The translations under genes were made by a program, and so were the position numbers. Below, one piece after another: positions 7,298 to 15,235 of a stretch of DNA of 22,353 bases. This DNA comes from HGM12587 sp964580255. Lineage in GTDB: Bacteria; Bacillota; Clostridia; Lachnospirales; Lachnospiraceae. Position 1 is the first letter of the stretch. Each line of letters starts with the position of its first letter. The notes below the pieces were generated by a model, which saw only the letters and a list, made by a program, of their open reading frames with translations, searched no databases and had not been told where the DNA came from. The stretch spans positions 1-22,353 of the forward strand of contig CAZOJX010000020.1 in the NCBI GenBank assembly GCA_964580255.1, given 5' to 3'.

Positions 7298-7498
7298 TTA
7301 AGTTTCGACGAACCAATCGTCTCTCGTTATCTTTTGTCCGTGAACGCCGTCGCCGTTGATTTCCTCGTAGGTTTTGCCGTCAAGGTCGCTTACCCAAATT
7401 TCGAGGGCGTCGTCAACCTCTTTTTGATTGAGAATCCCCTGTGCCTTTTGTGCGTTAGCAGACTGCAACCATTTTTCTTTGCTGAATACTCTTGCCAT
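7298..7498 (-). CDS. Small phage protein downstream of the DGR RT, unknown
   Basis: 66 aa, starting MARVFSKEKW and ending KITRDDWFVET. No known family; it is acidic overall, with two aromatic-rich ends. I place the start at ATG 7498 because GGAGGT lies 7 nt before it, not at the upstream ATG 7528. It overlaps the 3' end of the reverse transcriptase gene by 44 bp in another frame, so it is translated from the same transcript. Short proteins with this MAxVFSKEKW-like opening are common in gut phages. Confidence 0.6.
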   Translation of the reverse strand: MARVFSKEKWLQSANAQKAQGILNQKEVDDALEIWVSDLDGKTYEEINGDGVHGQKITRDDWFVET

Positions 7499-8549
7499 TG
7501 TGAATACCTCCGTTTTGTTTTTTGGCATAATTGCTTACTATTTGTTTTAATTTCCATTTCGGAGCATATTTGTAGATTCGCTCCTTATAGAATTTCAACC
7601 CGTTTATATGACTTAGCCAACCGAGCAAAGAAAGCAATCCTCTCGCCTGGCTTACCGTGATATATTCCGACTTTTTAACCTTTCGCACTCTGCGGCATAG
7701 TCGGTAAAATATCTTTTTCCGTAAATGGACTTTGTTTTTGTAAAATCGAAAGCCGACAAAATCAATCGGGCGACTATGCACTTTCCATACCTGATAATTT
7801 GCTTTCAGGTGCAGTCCGAGCGTCGATAAAAATTCTTCCATTCCCCCGATTGCTTTGCGTAATTTCCGTTTGTTCGTATCGAGCAACACCATATCGTCCA
7901 CATATCGGACATAATACTTTACGCCGAGCGTTTCTTTCACATAGTGGTCGAAAGTTTCGAGATAGAAATTACTAAACCATTGCGAGGTGTAATATCCGAT
8001 AGGTAAACTGTCGCCACCGTTTATAAGCACCTTGCTAATGAGTTTTAACAGTCTTTCGTCTTTTATCTTACGCCTGAATAAGGAAAGCAATATATCGGGC
8101 TTAACGTTATTGAAAAACTTTGAAATATCGAGTTTCGCCACATAACGCACGCTCGTATCTTTCAACGCCTTTTCTATAAAGCGTTTTGCCTCCATACCGC
8201 CCCTGTTCGGAACGCTACCGCAGGAATACCTATACATACCCTTGTTTATCACAGGCTCCAAAACAAGCACTAAAGCCCAATGGATTATTTGGTCGGGATA
8301 GAATTTCGGCACGGTAATTTGCCGTAATTTCGAGCAAGAACGGTCAAACAGTTCGATGTGTCTGTTCTCGCTAAGAACGACGGAATCCGTTTCGAGCATA
8401 ACTTTGATATTCTCGGCGTAATAATCTATCCGTTCAAGCACCTTTGCGATATAATGCTTTTGCGTTTTTCCTTGCGCCGCTTTGTGTATCGCCCGTTTTA
8501 TCAAGTCCGTATCGCAAATCTTTTCGTATAAATAACCTACTCTTTTCAT
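7455..8549 (-). CDS. DGR reverse transcriptase
   Basis: 364 aa, the usual length for DGR reverse transcriptases. It copies the template-repeat RNA into cDNA, misreading adenines, and the cDNA replaces the variable repeat of the target gene. Visible motifs in order: YRYSCGSVPNRGG (106-118), motif A KLDISKFFNNV with D141, LPIGYYTSQWFSNFYL (182-197, where the IGxxxSQ form marks DGR-type RTs), the catalytic YVDD at 216-219 (D218, D219), a thumb-proximal GLHLKANYQV, and IDFVGFRFY (262-270). There is no maturase or endonuclease domain, which argues against a group II intron. The start at ATG 8549 has AAAGG close upstream. It lies just after the template repeat on the same strand, in standard DGR order, and appears intact. 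Confidence 0.95.
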   Translation of the reverse strand: MKRVGYLYEKICDTDLIKRAIHKAAQGKTQKHYIAKVLERIDYYAENIKVMLETDSVVLSENRHIELFDRSCSKLRQITVPKFYPDQIIHWALVLVLEPVINKGMYRYSCGSVPNRGGMEAKRFIEKALKDTSVRYVAKLDISKFFNNVKPDILLSLFRRKIKDERLLKLISKVLINGGDSLPIGYYTSQWFSNFYLETFDHYVKETLGVKYYVRYVDDMVLLDTNKRKLRKAIGGMEEFLSTLGLHLKANYQVWKVHSRPIDFVGFRFYKNKVHLRKKIFYRLCRRVRKVKKSEYITVSQARGLLSLLGWLSHINGLKFYKERIYKYAPKWKLKQIVSNYAKKQNGGIHNGKSIQQRKMVAVC

Positions 8550-8671
8550 ATACCTTTTAATCTTCTCACGGTTTTTCGAGATTTAACCTACTAAACCGCC
8601 CTCTTGTCGAAGTGTTTTTTGCCAAGGGGCAAGGATTATGTGTGCACCATAACTATTTTACAGATTAAAAT
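8550..8671 (-). ncRNA. Structured spacer between template repeat and RT
   Basis: This stretch follows the 3' end of the template repeat. In other DGRs the matching RNA segment is needed to prime cDNA synthesis. On the minus strand TTGCC/GGCAA forms a hairpin over CCTT at about 8622-8635, and CGGTTT pairs with AAACCG just before the RT gene. The RNA role is inferred from position. Confidence 0.5.
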
Positions 8672-8781
8672 GCGACCGCCAATGTTCGAGTTCGAGTTAG
8701 ACGAGTCATTGTTACCATTCCAATACCAAAGACCAGCATTGTCGCCGTTGTTCCAATTCCCACCGACATTCAGCACGGAGC
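8672..8781 (-). repeat. DGR template repeat (TR)
   Basis: 110 bp aligned without gaps to the variable repeat at 8881-8990 (offset 209). The two differ at 12 positions, and at every one the TR has adenine on the minus strand: 12 of 26 adenines changed, none of the 84 other bases. Read in the frame of the target gene, the TR is rich in AAC/AAT codons (GGNWNNGDNAGLWYWNGNND), the usual layout for adenine mutagenesis. It is noncoding and lies between the target gene and the RT. Confidence 0.96.
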
Positions 8782-8824
8782 AGCACACACTACCCTTTAT
8801 TTTATATTTGCAAAAGAAACATCA

Positions 8825-8848
8825 TTAAGGGGGAGGTTTCCCCCTTAA
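8825..8848. promoter_or_regulatory. Hairpin/cruciform downstream of VR
   Basis: TTAAGGGGG (8825-8833) and CCCCCTTAA (8840-8848) form a perfect 9-bp stem with a 6-nt loop, 12 bp after the target-gene stop. Neither strand has a T-run after it, so it is not a normal terminator. DGRs such as the Bordetella phage BPP-1 system carry a similar GC-rich hairpin just beyond the VR that promotes target recognition. Confidence 0.75.
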
Positions 8849-8859
8849 CAATCCCTCTC

Positions 8860-9906
8860 TTAAAGAGGTTTATAGCAAAGGCGACCGCCAATGCTCGAGT
8901 ACGAGCTAGACGAGTCATTGAGACCATTCCAATACCAAAGACCAGCATTGACGCCGACGCTCCAATACCCACCGACAAGCAGCACGGAGCCATAAGCATA
9001 GCCATAATCCGAATAATAAGTGGACGAGGTTGCGGAATATTCCGCCGTATAACCAAGCAACGGGAATTTTGCGAAATAGTCAATCTTTTTCAAATAACCG
9101 CTTTCGGCGGCTCTATCGCCCATATACACATACGGATTTTCGTATTTGTCGCTTTCGTATTTTTCGGGATTAAGGCAAATATAAACTTTGCTATCGCTAA
9201 AATTGATTCCGTCGCACCATTTATAAACGTTGCCCCACGGATTTTCTATACCTCTGTATTTGCAGGCGTAAGTTCCCGTCGTATTGCTCGTAGGCGAGCC
9301 GCTTGCCGTCTTAACGTCGTCGGTGTGCCCCGTCGTAAGCGCCGCACTATTGCTACTTGCCGTATAGCCAGCCATAACGCTTTGGCAGTTCGTCGTAGCC
9401 ATTTCGATTAGCCACAACTCTTTGATAATAGCGTCGATTAAGAAATCGTATTGCTGATAGCCGTCGCCGTTCGCCATACACGCCGTTCTCATTTGAGGGA
9501 GCGTAACGTCTACAAGGCAAGTCTGCCCTTTCTTTGAATACGCTCTCTCCGAAGTTCCGCTCGCCTCGTATTTACCGACGAGCACATAATCGAGTTCGTT
9601 GCCTTTGCCGTCTACAAACAGCGTAGAAAATCCGTCGTAACGATAGCCCGAAATTTGGTGCTTATAAGTGCCGTCCGTGTTTTTCGTGATTTTAGAGTAG
9701 AATTTAGGAATTTTGATAAAGACGTTATCGTGTTCGTCCATTACCTCCTGCATATCGCTCCACGGATAGCAACTGTCGAAATCGCTCGTTATGTCCGTTG
9801 TTCCGACCGTTACGGTAAGCCCTACCGCCGAATCCGTCCTCGTCAATGTCGGACTTGCTTGCCCGACGTTATTTATGCCGTAAATTTTGCTTTTTTCCGA
9901 TACCAT
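8860..9906 (-). CDS. DGR target: C-type-lectin-like phage tail/receptor protein
   Basis: 348 aa. This is the diversified protein, probably displayed at the tail tip for host binding. The N-terminal part (about 1-110) is beta-rich and opens with TRTDSAVGL. The C-terminal part has the look of a formylglycine-generating-enzyme/C-type-lectin fold: RGIENPWGNVYKWCDGINF around 217-235, then the terminal GGRLCYKPL. The variable repeat covers residues about 306-342. The nine codons that differ from the template encode L310, Y314, S316, V317, V319, L329, S334, Y336 and S338, all read from Asn or Asp codons in the template. The conserved NAGLWYWNG between them is the scaffold. The start at ATG 9906 has GGAGGA upstream. 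It follows the tail-fibre gene by 23 bp. Confidence 0.93.
   Translation of the reverse strand: MVSEKSKIYGINNVGQASPTLTRTDSAVGLTVTVGTTDITSDFDSCYPWSDMQEVMDEHDNVFIKIPKFYSKITKNTDGTYKHQISGYRYDGFSTLFVDGKGNELDYVLVGKYEASGTSERAYSKKGQTCLVDVTLPQMRTACMANGDGYQQYDFLIDAIIKELWLIEMATTNCQSVMAGYTASSNSAALTTGHTDDVKTASGSPTSNTTGTYACKYRGIENPWGNVYKWCDGINFSDSKVYICLNPEKYESDKYENPYVYMGDRAAESGYLKKIDYFAKFPLLGYTAEYSATSSTYYSDYGYAYGSVLLVGGYWSVGVNAGLWYWNGLNDSSSSYSSIGGRLCYKPL
8881..8990 (-). repeat. DGR variable repeat (VR)
   Basis: The 3' end of the target gene, matching the TR at 8672-8781. Relative to the TR the adenine changes are A to T six times, A to G four times and A to C twice, all in first or second codon positions of AAY or GAC codons. 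The 3' end (CATTGGCGGTCGC on the coding strand) is unchanged and is the likely initiation-of-mutagenic-homing end. Confidence 0.96.
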
Positions 9907-9929
9907 AAGAAATATCCTCCGTTTTGTTT

Positions 9930-11525
9930 TTAACTGTTACCGCCCTCAACGGCGAGTAGTCTTTGCTTAATAGCCTTTAACTCTTTATCTATCGCACCGC
10001 CTTTCGTATAGCCGTGCGCCTGTTCCGCCTCTTGTGCGTAATACACGTCGATAGGCTCGTCCGAATCGTTGTCGCCGAGTTCGCTCATTTCCTGTCTTAA
10101 CACTACTTTTGCGGCGTCTACGGCGGTGGTTATTGCGCCGTTCGTTTCCGTTTTGGAATATGTTTCCGCTTTCGCATACGCTCCCACGTCGCTTGCCGCA
10201 AGCGTAATATCGTTTTTAAGAGCCTTGCCGTTTACCGTCCTTGTTTCGGGAACAAGTCCGCTTACGATGTCGGCAATGCTAACGTTCAAAGTCTGTCCGC
10301 TTTGGAAAGTAAGCGTAAGCACCTTGTTTTTGTAAGAGGCGTTCGTCATAAGGCTTTCGATAGGAAAATCCACTACGCCGCTACTTATAACCTTACCTTT
10401 CTTATTTTTAAGGCTAATAGTGAGTTTATACTCGTCGTCCATAGACAAAGCAATGCTCATTCCGTTGCCTGCAACGATGTCCTTAAATTGCTTGTCTATT
10501 CCGCCGCCTCGGGTATAATTTCTCGCCGTTTCCGATTCTTCCGCATACATAGCGGAGCCCGAATAAACAGTGTGCGCCTCTACATAGTTCTTAAAAGTAT
10601 TTAACTCGTTAGCCGTGGCGTTTATCTTTGCGTTCGCCTCCGACAAACCTTGCTCGTAAACGGCTACGCTTACAAGTCCGTCTATAAGGTCGGCTACGCT
10701 AAAACGAATTTCGTTTTGATTGTCGAGCGTTAAAACGACCTCTTTCGTTTCTTCGTCGTAATCGCCGCCGACTACTACGCTTTCAAGCGGTAGGTCAATC
10801 GTGGTCGTGCTAAGCGTCGCCCCCTCCGAGTTCTTCAATTTCAGGGTAACGATATAATTGCTTGTATCGACCGTCATATCAACGGAACAACCGAGCGTTT
10901 TTGCTTTATCGTCAAGCGTTTTCTTATTTACCGCCTGTCCGCTATATACGGGGTCGGAGACGTTAAGTCTGCCCTCCGTCGTATAAACGGGAACGTGCCC
11001 CTCGATAGGGCTTTCGGAAATAAGAATTGTAGACTGCGTGCCGTCGGGCATAATGATATAAGCCCGTCTATATGTATTCGTCGAAATAACCTTGTCGAGT
11101 TTTTTGCTATCGAGTTCGGCAATGTTTTCCGTATTTCCGCTGATTTGTGCGGCAATATTGTTGATTATAGTCTGTAAACTCGTTTTCGTCTGGTTAGAGG
11201 CGGACGGGTAAAGTTTCAAGACATTGCTTGCAAAACTGCCGTCCACAAAGCCTTTTACAAGGTCGTCGAGATTTTCAACGCCGTAACCGTCGAGCATAAT
11301 GCGAATATGCTCCGCCGCCTCGTTTCCCGAAATCGTTTCTTGCAGTTCGTTTATCTTGTCCGCCAAAAAGGTTGCGAGTTTATCGAACCACAGTTTTAGG
11401 TTCGTAGCACTCAAACCGCCTACGCCGTATTGAGAGGGCGAGTTCGGGCGGTTAGACAACGCCTGCACGCCCTTTTCCGCTATTTGGTTAGGCGTTATTT
11501 TTGTTAGTTTTTTCGTTGTGCTCAT
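9930..11525 (-). CDS. Tail fibre / receptor-binding-type protein with internal repeats
   Basis: 531 aa. Residues about 1-65 (TKITPNQIAEKGVQALSNRP) are probably the virion-attachment part. About 210-285 and 355-425 are two copies of one beta-rich module; each ends in (S/N)VADLIDGLV or SIADIVSGLV after a stretch of alternating hydrophobic residues. Residues about 430-450 (VNGKALKNDITLAASDVGAY) match the phage tail-fibre repeat. A further pair of similar segments, YTRGGGIDKQFKDI (about 337-350) and YTKGGAIDKELKAI, lies near the end, and the C-terminus is coiled-coil-like. The start at ATG 11525 has AAGGAGG upstream. It lies directly before the DGR target, which it may carry or anchor. Confidence 0.8.
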   Translation of the reverse strand: MSTTKKLTKITPNQIAEKGVQALSNRPNSPSQYGVGGLSATNLKLWFDKLATFLADKINELQETISGNEAAEHIRIMLDGYGVENLDDLVKGFVDGSFASNVLKLYPSASNQTKTSLQTIINNIAAQISGNTENIAELDSKKLDKVISTNTYRRAYIIMPDGTQSTILISESPIEGHVPVYTTEGRLNVSDPVYSGQAVNKKTLDDKAKTLGCSVDMTVDTSNYIVTLKLKNSEGATLSTTTIDLPLESVVVGGDYDEETKEVVLTLDNQNEIRFSVADLIDGLVSVAVYEQGLSEANAKINATANELNTFKNYVEAHTVYSGSAMYAEESETARNYTRGGGIDKQFKDIVAGNGMSIALSMDDEYKLTISLKNKKGKVISSGVVDFPIESLMTNASYKNKVLTLTFQSGQTLNVSIADIVSGLVPETRTVNGKALKNDITLAASDVGAYAKAETYSKTETNGAITTAVDAAKVVLRQEMSELGDNDSDEPIDVYYAQEAEQAHGYTKGGAIDKELKAIKQRLLAVEGGNS

Positions 11526-11537
11526 AAATAAGCCTCC

Positions 11538-14183
11538 TTAATCTTTGTATCGCCCTGCGACACGGTAACGGAAAGATATATAATACAAGGCGAAAGGTTT
11601 AAGGTATTCGTCCGAGTAGATATAATATTGCTTTTCTACCCACTGTTTCTCTTTCTCTTTAACCGCAAAGAGCGATTGCTCGGTCGTATTGAAAGTAAAG
11701 TCGGCGAAATCTATATCCTCAAACGAAAACAGCATACTGTTTATACGAGCGATTTGCTCATAAGGCTTTTTATTCGTCCTAACCTTTACCTTTGCCGTAC
11801 TACTTTTAAAGGACTTAGTTTTTATTACAGTGGAACGCTTAATCGTCGTCTTTGTAAGGTGCGGTATTTGGCAATTATCCATAAGAGTTGCACAACCGCA
11901 CATAATCGTCCTTTCGTCGAAATTATAGGTCGAGGGTGGCAATTCGCCGTCCTCGTCTCTTTGGTCGAAATTAAACGAGCAGACCGTTCCGTTTACACAA
12001 CCGAAAAACAAATTATCGTTCATTGACCGCAAAACGACCGCTTTTTGAAATATTCCGCCCGTGTGATTGCCTTTGCTTTCGCACAAGTAAACGTGCCGCT
12101 CCGTAACGTCGCCCGTGACGGAATCCGTTATCTCATACACCACATACGACACAGCAACGGAAACAGGCGTATCGCCTATATTCACGGTTATGATTTTCGT
12201 GTAAACGTTTTCCGTGCTATTGCCGTTATCGTCGGGAGCGTTCACGATGTTTCCGCAAAGATTTTTCGTTTCGTAGTCCTGCGGATAATACACGTTGTTC
12301 GCAAGTTCGATGTCGTATTCTTCGCCGTTGTGTTCCACTTTTGCCCCGACGAGTTCTTCGGGTAAAACCGACGAATAGGAATACTCTTTGTATTGATTTT
12401 TCCATACGCCGATATTTTCAAGATAATACCACTCGTATTCCATAGAACCCGAGGAATCCTCGTAACGTTGACGGCTATCGGCAAGAAATATTTTTCCGTC
12501 CGTCAAAACGCATAAATATCCGCCCCATTCTTCAAGGCTTACCTTTGATAAATCCGTATTTACGAGTTTAGCGTCGATAAGCCTGGAACGATGTTCGTTA
12601 GCACGCTCGGAGGCGATTTTCAACTGCGAAACGCCCTCTACGCCGAGCCTTGATATAAATATCGGGTCGTCAAGGAAATTACAGCAAGCGCCTACACAAC
12701 CGAGCCCCGACAAGCCCTGCACGGACGGATATATTCTCGGCATAAGGTCCATACTGCTATCCGTCGCCGTATGGAAATAGATTGCGGAATCCTGTTGCGT
12801 ATCCGACTTTAACACCATAAGCGTATCGGAAACGCTCATAATACCCGTAATAGGTGCATACCCTACGCCGTCCTGCATATAGTTGAGTATTCCGAAATAT
12901 GACGGGTCGGCATACCCCGTGCTATTTCTTCCGCAAAAGAACACGTAATTGTGATAATCGGGATTGCCCGTGCAAAACACTCTGCCGTCATAAGTCGTGC
13001 AAAGCGTGCATTTCGTTATGAGTTCGGAAATTTGGCTCATATTCTCGGTTACGCCGTCAATCGAGGTATAAACCTTTGAGGCGGCAATTTCTACGCCTGC
13101 GTAGCCCTGCTCATAGTAGCCGTCGCTCCCTCTTTTCGTTTCCTGCGGCTTTGTCGGAGCCGTCGTAAAGGTAATTTTGCCGTTCGTCAAATCCGCTTTG
13201 TAGGCGGTCGTTTCAACGCCGTAAACCTTAACCGATACAATAGAATCGAGGTCTTTTTCGTTCATACAAAATTCGGTCGTCGTGCCGTCGGCTACAAAGG
13301 TATGCTTAAACTGCGGCGTTAAGATATTTCTTTGCTCGTATTCCACGCCTATATCGGCGTTGTCGCCAGCAGGCACGATGTTTATGTAGGTAGTCGGCAC
13401 ATAAGCATTGTCCTTAACGGATTTTACCGTCGAGCCGTCATATACGAGATAATTCGCTCCGTCGAGAATGTAAAGCCAATTATTGAAAATGAAATACACA
13501 CTCTTATGCGGATTCATTGCATTGTAAAGAATATCCGCCGAACTTACGACACCCTCGTAATACTCTAATTCGAGCACGTCGTTTTCCGCTACGGTTGACG
13601 ATGTAAACGAAAGCGTGTTCGTGTCTTTCACATACTTTGCGCCCGTAATAATACTGTCGCCCGATTGCGTTTTAAGGTTTATAATCGCCTCGCAAGCAAA
13701 CGGCAAAACGAGCGAATATTCGTGTATCGTCGTTTGCCCTACCGTTGTGCTACTCGTTGCCTCGGGAACAGTAACGCTCGCCGTAGCCTTAACGTTGACC
13801 GAGTTCGGGTAATTGTGCCACAAATAGAGTTTTGTTCCGCTATGCACAACGACACGCTCGACTATATTTCCGCCGACCTTGCACTTAAAATTGAAAATAC
13901 CGTATACTTCTTTATTCGCCGTTTCGTCAGTCGCCGACGCTATTCCGTTGTCGTTTACGGTTATACTCTTTGAAAAATCGGCTCGCCGTCTATACCCTGC
14001 AATCGTTTCGAGCGCCTCGCCCTGTCCGCTTTTATAGTCTTTATACATATTGACAAGGTAAGCAAGCCTCGATTGATTTACCTGCGTATGGTCGTTTGAA
14101 AAGTCCACGCCACGGAAACCGCCGTAATAACGACTGTATTCGGTGCTCGTATTGCTTAAATTCGTTCTGCTATAATACGCCAT
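11538..14183 (-). CDS. Large tail hub / stopper-like protein
   Basis: 881 aa. The N-terminal GGFRGVDFSNDHTQVNQSR and LVNMYKDY followed by ETIAGYRR resemble the opening of podovirus tail hub or 'DNA stabilization' proteins of the P22 gp10 type. The body is beta-rich throughout (VRVVVHSGTKLYLWHNYP, FFGCVNGTVCSFNFD), as expected for a beta-propeller-like or multi-beta-domain tail part. It ends with ALYYISFRYRVAGRYKD. It starts at ATG 14183, seven bases before the end of the upstream adaptor-like gene, with only a weak ribosome site (GGGTGGT), so its translation may be coupled to that gene. Family placement is from layout and general sequence character, not a motif match. Confidence 0.65.
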   Translation of the reverse strand: MAYYSRTNLSNTSTEYSRYYGGFRGVDFSNDHTQVNQSRLAYLVNMYKDYKSGQGEALETIAGYRRRADFSKSITVNDNGIASATDETANKEVYGIFNFKCKVGGNIVERVVVHSGTKLYLWHNYPNSVNVKATASVTVPEATSSTTVGQTTIHEYSLVLPFACEAIINLKTQSGDSIITGAKYVKDTNTLSFTSSTVAENDVLELEYYEGVVSSADILYNAMNPHKSVYFIFNNWLYILDGANYLVYDGSTVKSVKDNAYVPTTYINIVPAGDNADIGVEYEQRNILTPQFKHTFVADGTTTEFCMNEKDLDSIVSVKVYGVETTAYKADLTNGKITFTTAPTKPQETKRGSDGYYEQGYAGVEIAASKVYTSIDGVTENMSQISELITKCTLCTTYDGRVFCTGNPDYHNYVFFCGRNSTGYADPSYFGILNYMQDGVGYAPITGIMSVSDTLMVLKSDTQQDSAIYFHTATDSSMDLMPRIYPSVQGLSGLGCVGACCNFLDDPIFISRLGVEGVSQLKIASERANEHRSRLIDAKLVNTDLSKVSLEEWGGYLCVLTDGKIFLADSRQRYEDSSGSMEYEWYYLENIGVWKNQYKEYSYSSVLPEELVGAKVEHNGEEYDIELANNVYYPQDYETKNLCGNIVNAPDDNGNSTENVYTKIITVNIGDTPVSVAVSYVVYEITDSVTGDVTERHVYLCESKGNHTGGIFQKAVVLRSMNDNLFFGCVNGTVCSFNFDQRDEDGELPPSTYNFDERTIMCGCATLMDNCQIPHLTKTTIKRSTVIKTKSFKSSTAKVKVRTNKKPYEQIARINSMLFSFEDIDFADFTFNTTEQSLFAVKEKEKQWVEKQYYIYSDEYLKPFALYYISFRYRVAGRYKD

Positions 14184-14189
14184 ACCCGA

Positions 14190-15107
14190 TTACCACCCGT
14201 TTTTATTCCTGTAAACAACGGGCGACAACGGCTCTTTCATTGCGCGAATTTCCGCCACCTGTTCACGATAAAGCGTTAAATAATATTCCGCCTTTGCAGG
14301 CTCGTCGTCAACCCAAATATAACTCGCTACGAGGTTAGGCAATACCGCCGCCAAATCGTCGTCAAGGTCGATTACGGTCGTTTCCATATCGTCCGAGGCT
14401 TTTACCTCGGTTATACGCCTATTGTAGCAAACGTCGAAAATACCAACAGTAGACGCAGGAATAAGGATTTTACTCGTTCCCTCGACAAAATAATCGTCGT
14501 TGAGAACGAAACCCTTACCCCTTGTTGCGTCCACTATCGGAGGACACACAAACGACAGAAAATCGTCCGTGAGGCTGGCTAAATCGTAGGCAATGTATTT
14601 ACTGTATGCAGGCACTTTCTCCGCTCCCACGCCCAAAAGTCCGCCGTATAAAGCGACGTTTTGGACATAGTAAACATAATCGCCCGAAAACTTAATGCGG
14701 ACGGTTCCTAAATACTGTTCTTCGCCGTCTAAAATTAAGCCTTTATATTCAATAAACCGACCGTTTTCGGAAACAAGGTCGATAGATTTTATCGTTTCCC
14801 ACGTTTCCCCGTCGGCAGTTTTTTCGATAGTTGCAAGTCCGTTGCCGTTACACTCAAAGTAATAACTTTTAGCGTTGTCCGCAACGAAAACAAGAGCCTC
14901 GTCGTCTTTTATGACAGGCTCGAAAGTGTCGTCGGTCAACCGATTTTCAAGCGGAAAATGGTTGAGTTTATAAATCGAGGTGGCAGGTCTTATGCGGTTT
15001 ACTTGCAAAAGCGCACGGTCCACGGCGTAATAAAATCTGTTATTATCTTCGAGTTCCGTTTCAAAACCGAGTTGCGCAACCGATTCGTATAATTCTTGGA
15101 TTGTCAT
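14190..15107 (-). CDS. Head-tail adaptor-like protein
   Basis: 305 aa, starting MTIQELYESVAQLGFETELE. The N-terminal helical part (YAVDRALLQVNRIRP) and the C-terminal VASYIWVDDEPAKAEYYLTL plus YREQVAEIRA are typical of phage connector/adaptor proteins that sit under the portal. A central beta-rich insertion (about 60-170, EFCNGNGLATIEK-like region) is unusual. It lies between the capsid gene and the tail hub, in the right place for an adaptor. The start at ATG 15107 has AGGAGG upstream. Without a structure search the assignment rests on position and the C-terminal helix pattern. Confidence 0.6.
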   Translation of the reverse strand: MTIQELYESVAQLGFETELEDNNRFYYAVDRALLQVNRIRPATSIYKLNHFPLENRLTDDTFEPVIKDDEALVFVADNAKSYYFECNGNGLATIEKTADGETWETIKSIDLVSENGRFIEYKGLILDGEEQYLGTVRIKFSGDYVYYVQNVALYGGLLGVGAEKVPAYSKYIAYDLASLTDDFLSFVCPPIVDATRGKGFVLNDDYFVEGTSKILIPASTVGIFDVCYNRRITEVKASDDMETTVIDLDDDLAAVLPNLVASYIWVDDEPAKAEYYLTLYREQVAEIRAMKEPLSPVVYRNKNGW

Positions 15108-15141
15108 ATTTCTGCCTCCTTGTTAGATTTTTTAATATAGT

Positions 15142-15230
15142 CCTTAGCGAGGGCTTGCGTCTCATAACCACAAGCCCCGTTGCTAAGGTTGAGTAGGTTA
15201 AAACGCATAACGCTGATTATGCGTTTTTTT
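15142..15230. promoter_or_regulatory. Two strong hairpins between capsid and adaptor genes
   Basis: Hairpin 1: AACGCATAA (15202-15210) with TTATGCGTT (15217-15225), T-run on the plus side and only four T's on the minus side. Hairpin 2: CCTTAGC (15142-15148) with GCTAAGG (15182-15188), plus inner GGGCTTG (15151-15157) with CAAGCCC (15171-15177). On the minus transcript they follow the capsid stop and have poor U-runs. They could act as leaky terminators or RNA stabilizers that keep capsid mRNA above tail mRNA. Confidence 0.65.
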
Positions 15231-15235
15231 GCAAA

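Noticed and set aside
7455..8549. RT as group II intron maturase or retron RT
   Set aside because: No maturase/X domain, no intron ribozyme ends; instead IGxxxSQ motif and an adjacent TR/VR pair with adenine-only differences.
8604..8828. Plus-strand frame across the template repeat
   Set aside because: The template repeat is a noncoding RNA template on the minus strand; this frame has no ribosome site.
8825..8848. Hairpin as transcription terminator
   Set aside because: No run of T after the stem on either strand.
8802..9083. 93-codon minus-strand frame overlapping the variable repeat
   Set aside because: Out of frame with the target protein and covering VR plus hairpin; an accidental frame.
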